Positions 24,100 through 36,039 are shown, counted from the first letter of the stretch. The stretch is DNA of 64,000 bases from Chlorops oryzae (GCA_020466095.1 CM035806.1:36412602-36476601); one strand, 5' to 3'. Translations and numbers: made by a program. The notes: generated from the sequence alone by a model not told the origin.

Positions 24100-24282
24100 A
24101 TGGTCGGAAGAAGTGAAAACAACGTGCTTGATCGAATTTTGCGTGAGAAGAAGAACAATGTTTTTCGAAAAGTTGTTGATAATTTTGTAAAGTCTTGGTG
24201 CCCATACCAAAAGTCGGACTTTATTCAAATTAAAAAGGATGGAAAAAACCCCTGGCATTTCTGTATTCCGAATAAAACGTAA
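24100..24282 (+). CDS. small unrecognised ORF inside the hAT element
   Basis: A 60-codon ATG-initiated frame starts 28 bp after element Y and lies within the hAT. The translation is hydrophilic (MVGRSENNVLDR at the start, NPWHFCIPNKT at the end) with no domain I can name. It could be a remnant of the hAT's own coding region or chance. No splice partners were identified. Confidence 0.2.
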   Translation: MVGRSENNVLDRILREKKNNVFRKVVDNFVKSWCPYQKSDFIQIKKDGKNPWHFCIPNKT

Positions 24283-25223
24283 AAATATATTGAGTGGTTG
24301 TAATAAGGCATACAAAAGTCACCTTGCAATTGGTTCTTTAAAAAAACATTTTTTTGGAGGCCCTAAATGGACCTTAATACCAAGTTAAAGCAGTTAAAAA
24401 CAATGAGAAAGAAGGCCTTTCACTGCAATGGGCAGCAAGTTAACAAAATTATTATCGATAATGCATTGTACCTGCACTTGAATATACAACTTTGAGTTTT
24501 AATAATATTATTTTACATAAGAAGAGCTGGGATGAGTATTTATTTAAATTTTTGATCTCAAACAATATTTACAATGAAAGCAGATAAAAATTTTATCTTT
24601 TTCTTTAATTGTTCGCACGTTTTTGAGAGCAATCAGAATTGGGCCTTATTAAGACATGGGGTTCCTAATATGGCAAAAAAAGGACAATTTCTAAAATGCC
24701 TCAACTGAATACTTTTAAACAATATTTTGTACTTTTTTTTACATTTTCGGATAAAGAAGGTTAAATAAAAGTGATTAAGATCCAAACTCTCTCTAAGTTT
24801 AACCAATTTCCGATTTTCCTACATCTTTAACACGCCTCTGTGAATACCCCTATAGTTTAAAAAATTCACATTTTCCCCTTTTTGTCTTATCCCCAAAAAT
24901 GGGGAAATTTCCATTATCTAGCAGCACTGTAATTGATGAAACCGTTTTTCCGATACGAATTGACAAAGAAATAAAAAAATATAGTGCGTGAAAAGACAAC
25001 TGACGAACAAAACCTGGAAACCATTCTTTTAAGATTCAATAAACTAAAAAATCGCAAAGTGCAATTATATTAAATATGATTGAATATCATTGTTTTTTCG
25101 ACTGTCATTTATTTTTTCTCCTTTTTTAATTTTTTTCATGGGCAAAAACAAAAATGCGGGGGTGGGGGGCGGAGCGGCAAAGCCCCCTCTTGCCCCTATG
25201 GTTGCTACGGCACTGTCTCTCTG

Positions 25224-26016
25224 TGTATTATTGTGTTTTATGCAAAACGGAAGAGTCTAGTCCGTAGGCCGGCAATTTTTGGACCTTTAATTTTCCCTTC
25301 TGAGCCCCTTTTTGATTAGGTATTAAGAAAAGAGCGAAACAAAGAAATTGTCGTTAGGCAGCCTCAGGACATAGTAATGCACCTGGGGGGGTCTCTTGAA
25401 GAATTCTGACTCATGTGATGGAAATTCCAAGTCAAGAGTAGCTCTCAGAAATTTTCAAAAAACAAAAATCCTGCGGTGTGACAGTTTAATAGAGCCCGGG
25501 TCCATTTTACAGTCCACTCTTCATTTCGCATCATCCGGTAAAGTGCTCGAAGAAATTTACTTAAAAGTTTGATATCGTTACCTTAATGTAGAAAGGCCCC
25601 AACTAACATTTTTCCCAAAATTCATTTTTTTGCATTTTTCGATATACCGCCCCCAAATACACCATGATAAAAGAATTAAGGTTGTAAGATCAAAAATAAC
25701 GGATATAAAATCATTTAATCAAGAAGCCCTAACTGACTTCAAACAATTCTTTAAACAAAAAGCCGTAACTCACTTCGATTGTGGTAGCTAGATTTCACAA
25801 TTTTAGACCCACTGAGTTTAACTTTGGAATAGAGCTTACTGCTTTGCCCCAAAAATTGGAAAAACTTAACGTTGATATGCTGGCACGCCTACTTTTTGCT
25901 CCACGTCCACTCAAAGTTCATAAATGGAGCACTTATGATGAACCCCCTGAAAATCGTATGAAAATTTGTAAAATTTAAACGTGTTTTAACACACAAAAAA
26001 AAAATAAAATTAAAAA
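25224..26016. other. intergenic, no gene recognised
   Basis: AT-rich. A 65-codon frame at 25781-25978 has mixed composition, but no recognised domain or flanking splice signals. Confidence 0.4.
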
Positions 26017-26820
26017 ACAACTAAGGGTGTTATAGTCAGGCGAGCCTGACAATAAAATACCCGACACAGACACACATAATTAAAATAATTTTTGAACCAC
26101 GCCTAAAAAACAGGACCACTAAGTAAGAATATTCAAGAGGTTTTTAAGGCCATTTGGGGCCCCATATACCGACTTTTGTTAAATTTGTTTATGAAACCCC
26201 GCCCCCCTTTGCCACGCCCACTTTTCCATTTTTTTTTGCAATCCTAATCGGAGGCAAATATACGCTCAAATTCTAAGTTTCATTGAAATATTTCGAAAAA
26301 GTTCGATTCGAAGTTTTGGGATTTTTGTGACAGACCCTAGTACTGGTGATACCCTTAATAATGGACCTATCAAAAAAGTTTTCGGAGAGGATGTTTATGG
26401 CTACAAAGGAAGCAAAAGTGCAAAATTTCGTTCAAGTCCCACTTGAATTTCGGGTGTAAGAGACAATATTCGAAAAACGCCCTTCTGCCTCGCCCACTTT
26501 TGAAATCATATTACTTGCCCTTAAATGTGTTCAAATATCAAACTTCATCAAAATATCTTGAAAAACTTTGATTTTAGAGCAGTTTTTGTGATTTTCGTAA
26601 TAGACCCTAGTACAGGAGGTACCCCAAAAAATAGTCCGATAGGGTCCATTCTTGAACTTGTTCTTACTCATGTCGCCGTGAGCACGTATACCAAATGTTG
26701 TCAAGATAGCTCAACTCCTTCGATAAGATAACTGTATACAGACAGACAGACAGACGGACGGACATGTCTTAATCGAATCTCCTGGTGACGCTGATCATTT
26801 CTATATACATTTTGTATGGT
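26017..26820 (-). mobile_element. Helitron-like mini-me/DINE-1 copy 5a (minus, 5' end missing)
   Basis: It begins with the reverse 3' end (AACAACTAAGGGTGTTATAG and the hairpin GTCAGGCGAGCCTGAC) and runs through the core to ATTTTGTATGGT, where it stops abruptly at the palindrome 26822-27024. The 5' terminal hairpin is absent here. Confidence 0.85.
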
Positions 26821-26821
26821 G

Positions 26822-27024
26822 GTTTTAAAATTGACCTCGATCGGTTCTACTAGATTTCAAACTATAACATGTTGAAGTGTAGCGAAAAATTGAAAAACGT
26901 ATAGCACAGAAGTATAAGGGAGTTTTCATAGAATCTCTTACATAAACTCCCAGCAGCCTTTTCGCTGTGCTTCAACATGTCATCGTTTGAAAACTAGTAG
27001 ACCGATCGAGGTCAATTTTAAAAC
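26822..27024. repeat. 203-bp palindromic insertion
   Basis: Two inverted arms of about 70 bp: the left from GTTTTAAAATTGACCTCGAT, the right ending ATCGAGGTCAATTTTAAAAC. The loop is about 65 bp. It abuts the broken end of Helitron-like copy 5a, so it may have inserted there or marked the breakpoint. Probably a foldback MITE. Confidence 0.75.
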
Positions 27025-27477
27025 TTTAGATTGGGAAAGGTATCCTTTATTCTTAAATAGCCAAATTTTTTAGATATTTTGTTGTTAGTAGTAGTTTTTG
27101 TGGTATTTCTCCTTAGAACGAACTAGTAAATTGTTTTAATCGTCTCGTAGATTGCACGACTTTTTGAACAAACTAAGTAACGGTAAGTGTGAAAATTTTC
27201 CATCGATGCGAAATGGAATTAGTATTAACTGAAGATCATACAAATAAATTTATTATATGTTTTATGAAATCGTATTTAGTTTTTGAAACCTTATTTATGA
27301 ACATGTCAACCCCATTACGGAAGAGTTATGCCTCTAAAGAACAAAGGTTAAACTTCAACACTTGGATTTTTTGGAGTCCTTGACTATACTCCCAATGCGA
27401 CATTCTCAACTTAAATTTTTCCTATTCTTCCATTTAAATTTTCAAATCTTAGTAAATTTTTCAAACGAGCAAAATTG

Positions 27478-27776
27478 AGTTAACAGTTTTTGTGATTTTC
27501 TGTTAGCCCTTCTGTTTCCCTACAACCTTTACTATAGGTCTTTTGAACTTGTTCTCACCCGTATTATATCCAAATATTTCAAATAGTCAACTCTTCGATA
27601 AGAAATTTCACAGCGATCTTATAACACCGGAATAAAGAGAAAACAATCTGGAAAAATTTGCTCACTCTGCTCCACTTATGTATTTTTGTATGGTCTATCT
27701 CGACTTGTTCTGGGTGTTACACACAACCACACAAACGCAATATACCCTCGACACAGAGTGTGTCGGGTATAAAAAT
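27478..27776 (-). mobile_element. Helitron-like mini-me/DINE-1 copy 5b (minus, 5' part)
   Basis: It carries CTTGAACTTGTTCTCAC, CAACTCTTCGATAAGAAA, TGTATGGTCTATCTCGAC and the complete terminal hairpin ending GTGTCGGGTATAAAAA. The GTCY run is lost and the inner part is diverged. It is either a second copy or a rearranged piece of copy 5a, since it supplies the end that copy 5a lacks. Confidence 0.7.
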
Positions 27777-28060
27777 GTATGCCTCCTAACTGCGCTCATT
27801 TTTATGATACTTCACCCTATGCAACATAATTGGCACGAATTTCCATTTTAATATATTTGTATTTAAATTTATTCTCTGAGTAATTCCACGTAAAACGATC
27901 CATCCCGTGTGACCATATTCATGGAATTGCCCCTTCATATTTTGAAAACTTTTTTTATAGTTATCATGATTATTCTGCGATAAACGTGCAACTTTTCACT
28001 TGGTCCAAAAAGCCCCTGGCTTAGAATTACTTCTTAGAAATTTACACTCAAAACGCCCTA
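27777..28060. other. short intergenic stretch, nothing recognised
   Basis: AT-rich, with no open frame of note and no element termini recognised. Confidence 0.3.
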
Positions 28061-28346
28061 TATCGTCATTGCGACTGCAAAAGCGCGTAACAGCAATCTG
28101 CAATACCGCGTATTTACAAAAGTCGCAAACATGAAATATCGTGCCAAATACATCTCAAGAACTAATACGCCGTTTTGCTATGACGTTGAAATGGACGTTC
28201 CTTATTGGCTAATTCAAATGGCGTGAGCTAAATTAGGTTCCCATATACAATCAGATGTCAATAGCACGATATATCAGTTTGCGCATATTTTAAATACGCG
28301 GTATTGCAGTTTGCTGTTATGCGCTTTTGCAGTCGCAACGACGATA
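28061..28346. mobile_element. foldback MITE (286 bp, ~84-bp inverted arms)
   Basis: The left arm TATCGTCATTGCGACTGCAA is mirrored at the right end by TTGCAGTCGCAACGACGATA. The arms (about 28061-28145 and 28262-28346) share the GCAATACCGCGTATTT block with few mismatches. A TA dinucleotide precedes the left arm, but the right flank is TG. Confidence 0.75.
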
Positions 28347-28429
28347 TGACATACCTAACTTTATAAAAAAAAAAAGAAATAAATTTATTTTTGAGTACTC
28401 CATTTTTCTGTGTTTAAAAAATGGTCAAA

Positions 28430-29015
28430 ATCGCCCTTACGTAATTAATGGACAGCCCCTAATTACATCTGATTACTTTTACAATTTAAAGCATTGGTGC
28501 AATTATATATGTGATTGTATTTATTTTACAGCTTTTTCTTATATTTCTCAAATGATTTATAATTTCGATCGTATATAAGGTGATTGAATTATCAAAATCC
28601 TTAGGCACTCCAAGGGGCAGGTGGACCACGAATATGATGTGGTGAAATATATTCCGCCCAATCGTGGAGAATGCCCCTTTTTATATTGCTATATAGAATA
28701 TATTTTAAATTGCAGGGGATCACAAATTTAATTAGACCCAATTATGTATATGTAATTGCATTTGTTTGTATGAATATAATTCGATACAATTGCAATGATG
28801 CAATGATGTATGCAGCCGATTATATATTTAATTGGACGGTATTATATATGTAATTGAAATTATTTTTTTATCATTTGATACAATTACATACATATATAAT
28901 TGGATGTAATAAAAAATATAATTGGACGTAATTATGAAAATATATTTACATCATACCCAATTACATATATAATGCCTGCAAAATATAATTGGGTATGTGA
29001 TATTTTTTCTCTGCG
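28430..29015. repeat. AATTA/TAATTG-rich array
   Basis: Irregular repetition of TAATTG and CAATTA motifs, often as TAATTGGACGTAATTA-like units, over nearly 600 bp. Its right edge TTTTTTCTCTGCGTGTAC resembles the right terminus of element Y, but no matching left end was found. Confidence 0.5.
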
Positions 29016-31209
29016 TGTACGATCCTGTAAATTAAGTACTAGGTAGGTACATTGTATGTATTTCGAAGAAAAAATGTGGGGCCTAGAAAGATTACTCGCC
29101 AGCGATTTAAAGATACGTATAAATTCCATTCCAATGGAATAAAACGAAAAAGTGAAATAATTTGCCATAGTTCCGAACATCTCAGATGCGTAGGCAGAAG
29201 CAATTTTAGGCAGGATTTCACGTGCTCAATAAGATTGTCTTATTCAAAGAGGCTTTATTTGTTCCAAACTGCAAGAACATTACGCTTTTTCTCGGTATCT
29301 GAACGAACAGATAAATACAAAAAAAATAAAAATAAAAATAAAAAAAATCCAGAGAAAATGTTAAGCATATGTATCTGTATAAAATAGTCGAATAACAGCT
29401 TCTCGAATGGCTTTGAAGGTCGTATGAAAGCAGATTTGATTTGATGCGATTTGATGCGAAGCAAAAACATTTCGTACAAAATTTCTTTCGATTCGAGGTG
29501 ACCTCGCATTTGGGCTTTTTTCCACTCTGCATTTAGAAAAGCATTCCATCCTCACAGAAGCACCATCGATGCATTTACAATCTTCTACGAAAGCACACAC
29601 ACACACACACACACACACACAGGCATGTGGATATGGAAACGCTGCAAGTTCTTATGGAAATGCATTCCCTAATGAGCACTGCATCAATCAATTCCTAACT
29701 GCGCTGCGGCCGGACCGTTACGTGCAATTAGGGCGCCTCATGAGCGCTAGAACGTAAACTTGAGGTCAAACGTGAAGACAAATTGGGGGTATCCAAGACA
29801 GTTGTACGATTCAAAAGTGGCCCGATTCATTCATTCATGGACGCCACATTGTACATCTACACGGTAGGTGTTAATGTGATGAGTGAAAAAAAAAGGTTAA
29901 AAAAAAACTGTCCGACCATGCAACTCGAAAGGCCATATCATAACTCTCTATGGTATATCCCCAGCCAGAATATTTTTGTCCGAGGTGCTGCTCTTCGAAA
30001 TTTTTATTTGTCTTCACTCGACGTCGGCAGGTCGTCGATGGGCGGCCCCCTTCGTGCGTCTAATTAAATGATAAATGAGGCGATGTGTGCTGATACCATA
30101 CTAGTTTAATGAAGTGCTTGTTTTTTTTTTTTTATACGTTCCAATGCCGGTATATGGGTCCACCGCAAAGGGGTCTTGGGAACGGTAAAAGACGTGTGGA
30201 AGCTCCTCAATTTTGGGACTTCGACTACGCTTTATCTACGACGTACTTAAATAGGCTCCCTCGGGCGTTTTTCTTTTTTGCTGTCGTCGCAGTCGTCGCG
30301 ATCGTCGTGGTAGTCATCATCGGTCTGCGTGGTTATGCTGGTTCTTTCATAACAGTCCGTTGACCCTTCGTTTAGTTTAGTTAGCACGACATGCGAGCTT
30401 CAAGCTTTTAACGCTTCAAATCTATCAACTTTAAAAGAAAAAAGTCATAATTATGACTTAAGTTTCCAGAAGAGCCAGCCCCATTCGACGTCGCGACGTC
30501 TCGGACGGGCGTATTCAAATTAAGTATCTTCTTCAACTTTAACAATGGCAACGACGAATGGCCAAAGCGTTTACTGATATTTCATGAAGAATATGGTCAA
30601 GGAATTATATAAGATTATGATGGGTTCCTCCTTCCGTCTCCCTCGTCATCGTCCTCCTCCTTTGTTCTGTTTTTTTTTTCGATAGATTGTCGATTTGTGC
30701 TCTTTTGTTTTGTTATTTATTTATTTTTTTTTTTCTTTTTCATTTGTTTTGGGCTGCTTCGGAAAAATTTCTTTCTTATGAAAACGCGTTAATTAATGTG
30801 GCTTATGTCATGAGGCTTCATTTTTCTTTGCTGTAAATTCCTTTTGGTCTTTTTTTAAGCTTCGGGTTCATTAGAATCTGAAATGCCGATGGCGTAAATT
30901 GTTAATCGTAGAGTGTTTCATCAATCAGTAGACTACTACAACTAAAGAAGGCGTAGTTAGAAGAGGGCAGCGCGTTCTTACTTTGATTGTAATAATTATA
31001 ATGATCGGAAGGATAGGTCATTCCCAACGAGACTTTCTGATTTTGCAATCATAAAAAACAAAAATAATTTCAATTTTTCCCAGGCAACAGAATAAAATTC
31101 AATAGGCCCCAAAATTCATCGAACTATTCGGCCGATTGCAAAAGCGAATTTCTTTCACGGGAATTCATTTGAATCGATTTTGCATTTGCCATCCATTTGC
31201 CTATTATGG
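29016..31209. other. intergenic with a (CA)n microsatellite at 29594-29620
   Basis: No gene recognised. The frame 29783-30067 and the slightly GC-richer stretch 29990-30360 gave no domain or splice architecture I could support. Confidence 0.4.
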
Positions 31210-31883
31210 TCTCAAGTTAGAGCTGGAGAAAAAATCGATAGCACTATCGATACTATTGATGGTTTCAAACTATCGAAAATATCGATGGTTTTTGAGGACT
31301 GTCGATAGTTTTGATTCATGGACATTTACTTTAGCATTGGAAGGGTGGTGCTGGTGGACGGATTCGTAAAAATACCTTTATTTAAATAACTGCGTGAGCC
31401 GCTCGAAAATTCTTCTTTCGATTATCAAAATTATCGATAGTCAAAGTAATCGATAATCGAAACTATCTATATTCTAGGAGCCATTATCGGATGTATCGGT
31501 TGTTGAAAATATCGATCATTGAAATTATCGATTACTGAACCTATCGATTATAGGAACTATCGATTACCAAACTATCGATAGCTCCCCAGCTCTATCGAGC
31601 CAATAAACAAAACAAACTTACACACGTTCTTGCTGCATCACGTCGTGAAAAATCTTCAGAAATTCTGCGAGTCTTAAGTGTCCAATTTTACAAACCAAAT
31701 GAGAATTATAGGCGTCATCCTAAAATTTTCTTCTATGCACTGATGCCAGAACGAGGAGTTTTTTCTGTTTTGAGGGATTTTTTTGATATTAACTTTAACC
31801 AAAAATCACTTCAAATCTTTCCAAGGGATTTTGACTGATCACTTTCCAGAAATAAAACCGAAATGTCCGTGTTTAGATTAAGA

Positions 31884-31969
31884 GAGACACTGGAAGGAAA
31901 CACATGAGAGTGACAGAGACGAAAGACATTCCATCTCCGTCTTTCTCATGTGTTTCCTTCCAGTGTCTC
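31884..31969. repeat. perfect 26-bp stem hairpin
   Basis: GAGACACTGGAAGGAAACAC.. at 31884-31909 is exactly inverted at 31944-31969, with a 34-bp spacer. It lies in the part of copy B that is absent from copy A. Short inverted ends CACTGATG (31738) and CATCAGTG (32053-32060) may bound the insertion. Confidence 0.7.
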
Positions 31970-32126
31970 GCGTTTTGTCTGCCTGTTAAAACCGGGACAA
32001 TAAAGGAACCTTTTTCAATATCCAAGGGAAAAGTCACCAAAATACTGCCTAACATCAGTGCTGGTTACAAAGTACGGAGAATTGAGTAAGAAAGGTTTTA
32101 AAATTCGGCTTCTTGTTTATACATAT

Positions 32127-32567
32127 TAGTGATGTTGCGAATATTCGCATATTTCTGGACATTCGTATTCGCATTCGCAAAATTTTATGCGAATATTTGG
32201 CGAATATTAACGTCCGAAAAAAATACAAATCCTATGGATGTTATAGTTTTCTTTTATGTAGATTGATTTCAAAACAATATTTAAAAGTTATTCAAAAAAG
32301 GCTTGGAGAATAAATTTAAATTCATTTTCCTTACGAAAACAGATTAATTAAATAACTTATTTTTCTGAATCATTGGGCAGCATTCTAACAAAATATATGT
32401 ATGTGGGGCTTACACGGCACGTCAGCTGTCAATACCAAAGCATAGATAAGTGGCGCTTAATTTAAAACTGAACATTCGCATTCGTATTCGCGAATGTCCG
32501 GCGACAGATATTCGCATTTGCATTCGCATTCGCGAATGTTTAAGAAACCACATTCGTAACATCACTA
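32127..32567. mobile_element. hAT MITE rich in CATTCGCATTCG (441 bp), nested in copy B
   Basis: Termini TAGTGATGTTGCGAAT and (inverted) TAGTGATGTTACGAAT differ at one of 16 positions. ATACATAT is duplicated exactly at 32119-32126 and 32568-32575. The inner part repeats GCATTCGCATTCG and GCGAATAT motifs near both ends. Copy A shows the empty site. Confidence 0.88.
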
Positions 32568-32629
32568 ATACATATATAGCCACGTGATTTTAAATGAGGG
32601 ATACTTATGCACAGTATTTTATTAAATTA

Positions 32630-32953
32630 TTATTATCTTGTAACAGGGAGAATTAAGCTCCGGAGATATAGACAAATATATATAGAAATGATCAGGATCA
32701 AAAACTGAATCGATTTAGACATGTCCGTCTGTCCGTCCGTCCGTGGTCGGATCTCCTCCGAAACGGCTGGACCAATCAAGTCGAAATTTGGCACAAAGGT
32801 ATATCGCGGTCCGAGTATGATCCTAAGTAAAAATGGGAGACAGCCGCCCACTGCCACGCCCATAAATTGAGAAGCAAAACATAGTGCGCTCATAATTTCG
32901 GGACGCTGGGTACTTCAAAGTCGGGCTTGACCGACTTTAGCTTTCTTACTTGT
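32630..32953 (+). mobile_element. second Helitron-like mini-me family
   Basis: It shares the mini-me core with the main family (ATATATAGAAATGATCAG, then GAATCGATTTAGACATGTCC and a GTCC/GTCT run) and the 3' terminus CTTACTTGTTT. The rest is different: GATCTCCTCCGAAACGGC, GGCACAAAGGTATATCGC and a 3' hairpin AAGTCGG/CCGACTT in place of GTCAGGC/GCCTGAC. About 320 bp, inserted in hAT copy B. Confidence 0.75.
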
Positions 32954-33172
32954 TTCAATTTAAAACTTTCAAGTGGTGGATATTTAAATGTTGAACCGCT
33001 CAAATATGCTTGTTGAAATCACTAGCAATTTCCTAATGAAATTAGTTCAAATTTTAAAATACATACATCTTCCGATATTACATACTATCGATACTATCGA
33101 TATTTCAGACTATCGACTATCGGGACTATCGATGGTCGCAACTATCGATAGTGCTCCAGCTCTATCTCAAGT

Positions 33173-35272
33173 CATATCAAATAATAAATGGCTGTAAAAG
33201 AGACCAAATCGAATCGAACCGAATGGAATGGAATTAATTTATATGGAACGAATTCTGTTAATCAAGTATCACGAATCAATGCCATGCGATTTTCCGGCCA
33301 CCGAATAAACGATTTAATTTGGAAAAGCTCTGATTTAAATGCAAGCACATGAATAAAGCGCTCATACATTGAAACGTGAGTGTGTGTGTGTGTGTGTGTG
33401 GATGCTTGTGCATCGGTGTATCCTACATAGCTCGCCACTTTGTCAAAGGTCATTCAGTTCGTCGATTCTGCTTGGTATGCTGACAAACGACAACGACAAC
33501 GACGACGACGACGCGACGCAGGGATCAGATCGAATTTTATTAAGAATTAAAGCAGTGACTCACAGTGATTATAGCTTGAAGTTCATGCCATTGAATCTAT
33601 TTGTGTCTGTCCGATTTAACCATGATTTGAATACCCGTACCCGTGCATCGTGATTTCCCCATTAGCCATTTTAAACTCGAATGAAGAGGAAAAGCCTTTT
33701 TCATGGATTATTTGTCCAATTTCTTTGAGCATGTTAATTTTTTGTCTCTTCTCCCGTTTTCCCAAGCGACTAGTTAGCCCGTGAAAAAATAGTGGCCCCT
33801 TTCTCACAATTTTTCTTCTTCTTGCTTCTTTTTTTCTTTTTTCTTTTTGTTTTTTGTTTTTCGTTTTTTTAGTTGATTTGATATTATATTGTGGAAATTC
33901 GATTTAGAAGGAAAACAACAGCATCGTTTGTCATGAAAATGGACCTAATGATAGACTTCGAGTCTGAGCGTAGAAATTTGTACATATGGAATCGAAATTT
34001 TTCACGCTTTAGGATCTTTTATAAAAACCAAAAAGCAAAAGAAAAAAAAAAACAGTCCAACTCATTTGCATAATTGGTCTCGAAAGAACAGAATTCTCGT
34101 CGAAGGGTTCCATGCAACAGGAGAACAATGTTAAGAGATCAGCATTTAAAAATTAAAAGCTATAAAAGATAATGGTAGCAGATCGGATGAGATGTTTTAT
34201 CGGCTTCAATACGAGGATCTAGATAGATATCTAATTATAACTAGCCTGATGTGTGTCCTTGTCAGATTAATTTGCAATGCACAAATTTCAATAAATCTTG
34301 AGAATTTTGGCCGAGAATTAAGTTGCGCAGATTTTTGGCTATATGTCAGAGCCCGTATAATATACATATGTTACATACCTATTATTTTCGTCTCTTTTAG
34401 CCTTACAAATCGAGAGAAGAGGTTAAGTAATAATCGACTCGCAAAAAACTCCATATTCTTAGTTGATACAAAGTTGAAGCAAAAGTATTGAAATTAATTA
34501 AGGTTTGTTTCAATAAAATGAACTCAAAATAAAACTGATCAAATCCATACAGCACATTAACTGTATCCGAGCGCTCCTTAATATCGTTTTGATATCCGAA
34601 AGAAGAACTGCAAAATTTTATTTACATTCGATTATCTTTTAAATGTATCACAGTGTGATTGAATGTAAATAAAAGAAGTTAAAGTTTGAAGAGAAAAAAT
34701 TCCAAAATCATTTGGTGATTGATGAAAAGAAATTCTATGAAAAAATACAGACAAACGTTCCAGAGAAAGATTCCGGAGACGCCAGACCTAGCAAAGCTGA
34801 AATTTTGAGGGCTCTTTCAGAGCTAGCGGGAACTAATGGCTTATATAATATGTTAAAGGCCTTACCTACATACGTTAAAGTAGAAACACTCGTATTTAAT
34901 TTTTTTTTTTTTAAGAATATCATCAAAAATTGACTTTCAATATTGCCAGACCATTTCCGTGGGCCATAACTTCCACTAGACGTTATAAAGATTATTTAAA
35001 AATTAGGTGGACTAAGTTATACTAGCAAAGCCATTCATGTGACATATATTTCTCATGGTACTATTTGAAGACCGTCTGTAAGCAGGCAGACCAGGATAAG
35101 GTGAGTAAGGCCTTTATAAGCCATTAGTTTGCGCTACCTCTGAAAGGGCGCTTTAACTGCATACTGGACTAGAAAGCCCTATTTTAGCTTTGCCCGTAAC
35201 TCGAATTACCATTATCGAAGAACATTGTTTAAATTGTCGGAGTTTTATTGTATTTAAAACAAAAAATTCTAA
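33173..35272. other. intergenic, no gene supported
   Basis: Contains a (TG)n run at 33377-33400 and (GAC)n units near 33490-33515. An open stretch at 34712-34930 without a convincing ATG reads as plausible protein (DARPSKAEILRALSELAG), but I recognise no family and see no clear splice partners. Confidence 0.4.
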
Positions 35273-35823
35273 AGCCGGTTTCACCAAAAATTTTTATCGA
35301 ACTTAAATTAAAATTAATTTTAATTTAATTTTTTATTTAAATTGAAATTTAATTATTTTCAGTTTCACCAAGATTTGAATTTGACACATGAGAAAAGTGG
35401 CAGCACTTGCGAAATCAGCTGATTTTTTTAAAATTGAACATGGAGGGAAATGTGCGAACAAAGAATTTTTCGGAAGAGGAAATAGAAATTTTACTTAAAT
35501 TAGTGAAGAGGCAAAAGGGTGTCTTGGAAAATAAAAGAATGGGAAAAGTAAGACCTGGTGAAAAAGAAAAGGCATGGGATATTGTCGCGGAGGAGTTCAA
35601 CGCGTTATGTCCAAGAATGAGCAGATCAGCAATTCTTTGAATTCTTTGCGTCAGCTGTTTTCAACACGAAAACAGAGTTGCTTTTGTCATATTTAAATCA
35701 TATTTAAATGGGCACCAAGGCTCATTTAAATGAAAGTTAAATATGAATTAATTTTGAATGGTGAAACAGAAACTAGAAAAATTTAATTAATTTTCAATTA
35801 AATTGATGTGGTGAAACCGGCCG
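35273..35823. mobile_element. PIF/Harbinger-like element carrying a Myb/SANT-like ORF (~551 bp)
   Basis: Ends GCCGGTTTCACCA and TGGTGAAACCGGC form inverted repeats. TAA lies just outside both (35270-35272 and 35824-35826), a 3-bp duplication typical of the superfamily. Subterminal regions are palindromic AATTAATTTTAATTT-type sequence. It encodes the truncated SANT-like protein at 35440-35640, the partner protein of Harbinger transposases. Confidence 0.75.
35440..35640 (+). CDS. truncated Myb/SANT-like DNA-binding protein of a Harbinger-type element
   Basis: A 66-residue frame from ATG at 35440. The pattern NFSEEEIEILLKLVKRQKG, then ENKR, EKEKAWDIVAEEFNA, matches the first helices of the Myb/SANT-like domain found in proteins encoded beside PIF/Harbinger transposases and in their host-domesticated relatives. 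It stops right after RMSRSAIL, before the domain normally ends, so the copy is truncated. It lies inside the inverted repeats of the element at 35273-35823. Function is inferred as DNA binding at element termini; this copy is probably inactive. Confidence 0.6.
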   Translation: MEGNVRTKNFSEEEIEILLKLVKRQKGVLENKRMGKVRPGEKEKAWDIVAEEFNALCPRMSRSAIL

Positions 35824-35914
35824 TAAATGTTTTAAATTTTAAACTTCTGAAATTGATCTCTTCAGTTATTCGTCCCACTGTGGTACACTTAAGAAAATTT
35901 TATTCAATCTTGAA

Positions 35915-35918
<4 letters not shown>

Positions 35919-35955
<37 letters not shown>

Positions 35956-35965
35956 TCTCTCTTCT

Positions 35966-36039
<74 letters not shown>

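Larger units (their letters stand above)
22687..25215. mobile_element. hAT element (2529 bp) downstream of the nucleotidase
   Basis: Termini CAGTGCCGTAGCAA and TTGCTACGGCACTG are 14-bp inverted repeats. The octamer TCTCTCTG occurs immediately outside both ends (22679-22686 and 25216-25223), a perfect 8-bp target duplication. That combination identifies the hAT superfamily. No transposase was recognised. Element Y (23170-24072) sits inside. A 60-codon frame at 24100-24282 is the only notable open stretch. Confidence 0.88.
31218..33164. mobile_element. hAT element with TATCGAT arrays, complete copy B (1947 bp, nested)
   Basis: Termini TAGAGCTGGAG (31218-31228) and CTCCAGCTCTA (33154-33164) are perfect inverted repeats. 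The octamer TCTCAAGT flanks both sides (31210-31217 and 33165-33172). Subterminal arrays of ATCGAT units lie at 31235-31585 and 33087-33153. Comparison with copy A (11414) shows extra sequence in B: a hairpin region around 31738-32060, a hAT MITE (32127-32567) and a Helitron-like element (about 32630-32953). Non-autonomous: no transposase. Confidence 0.88.
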
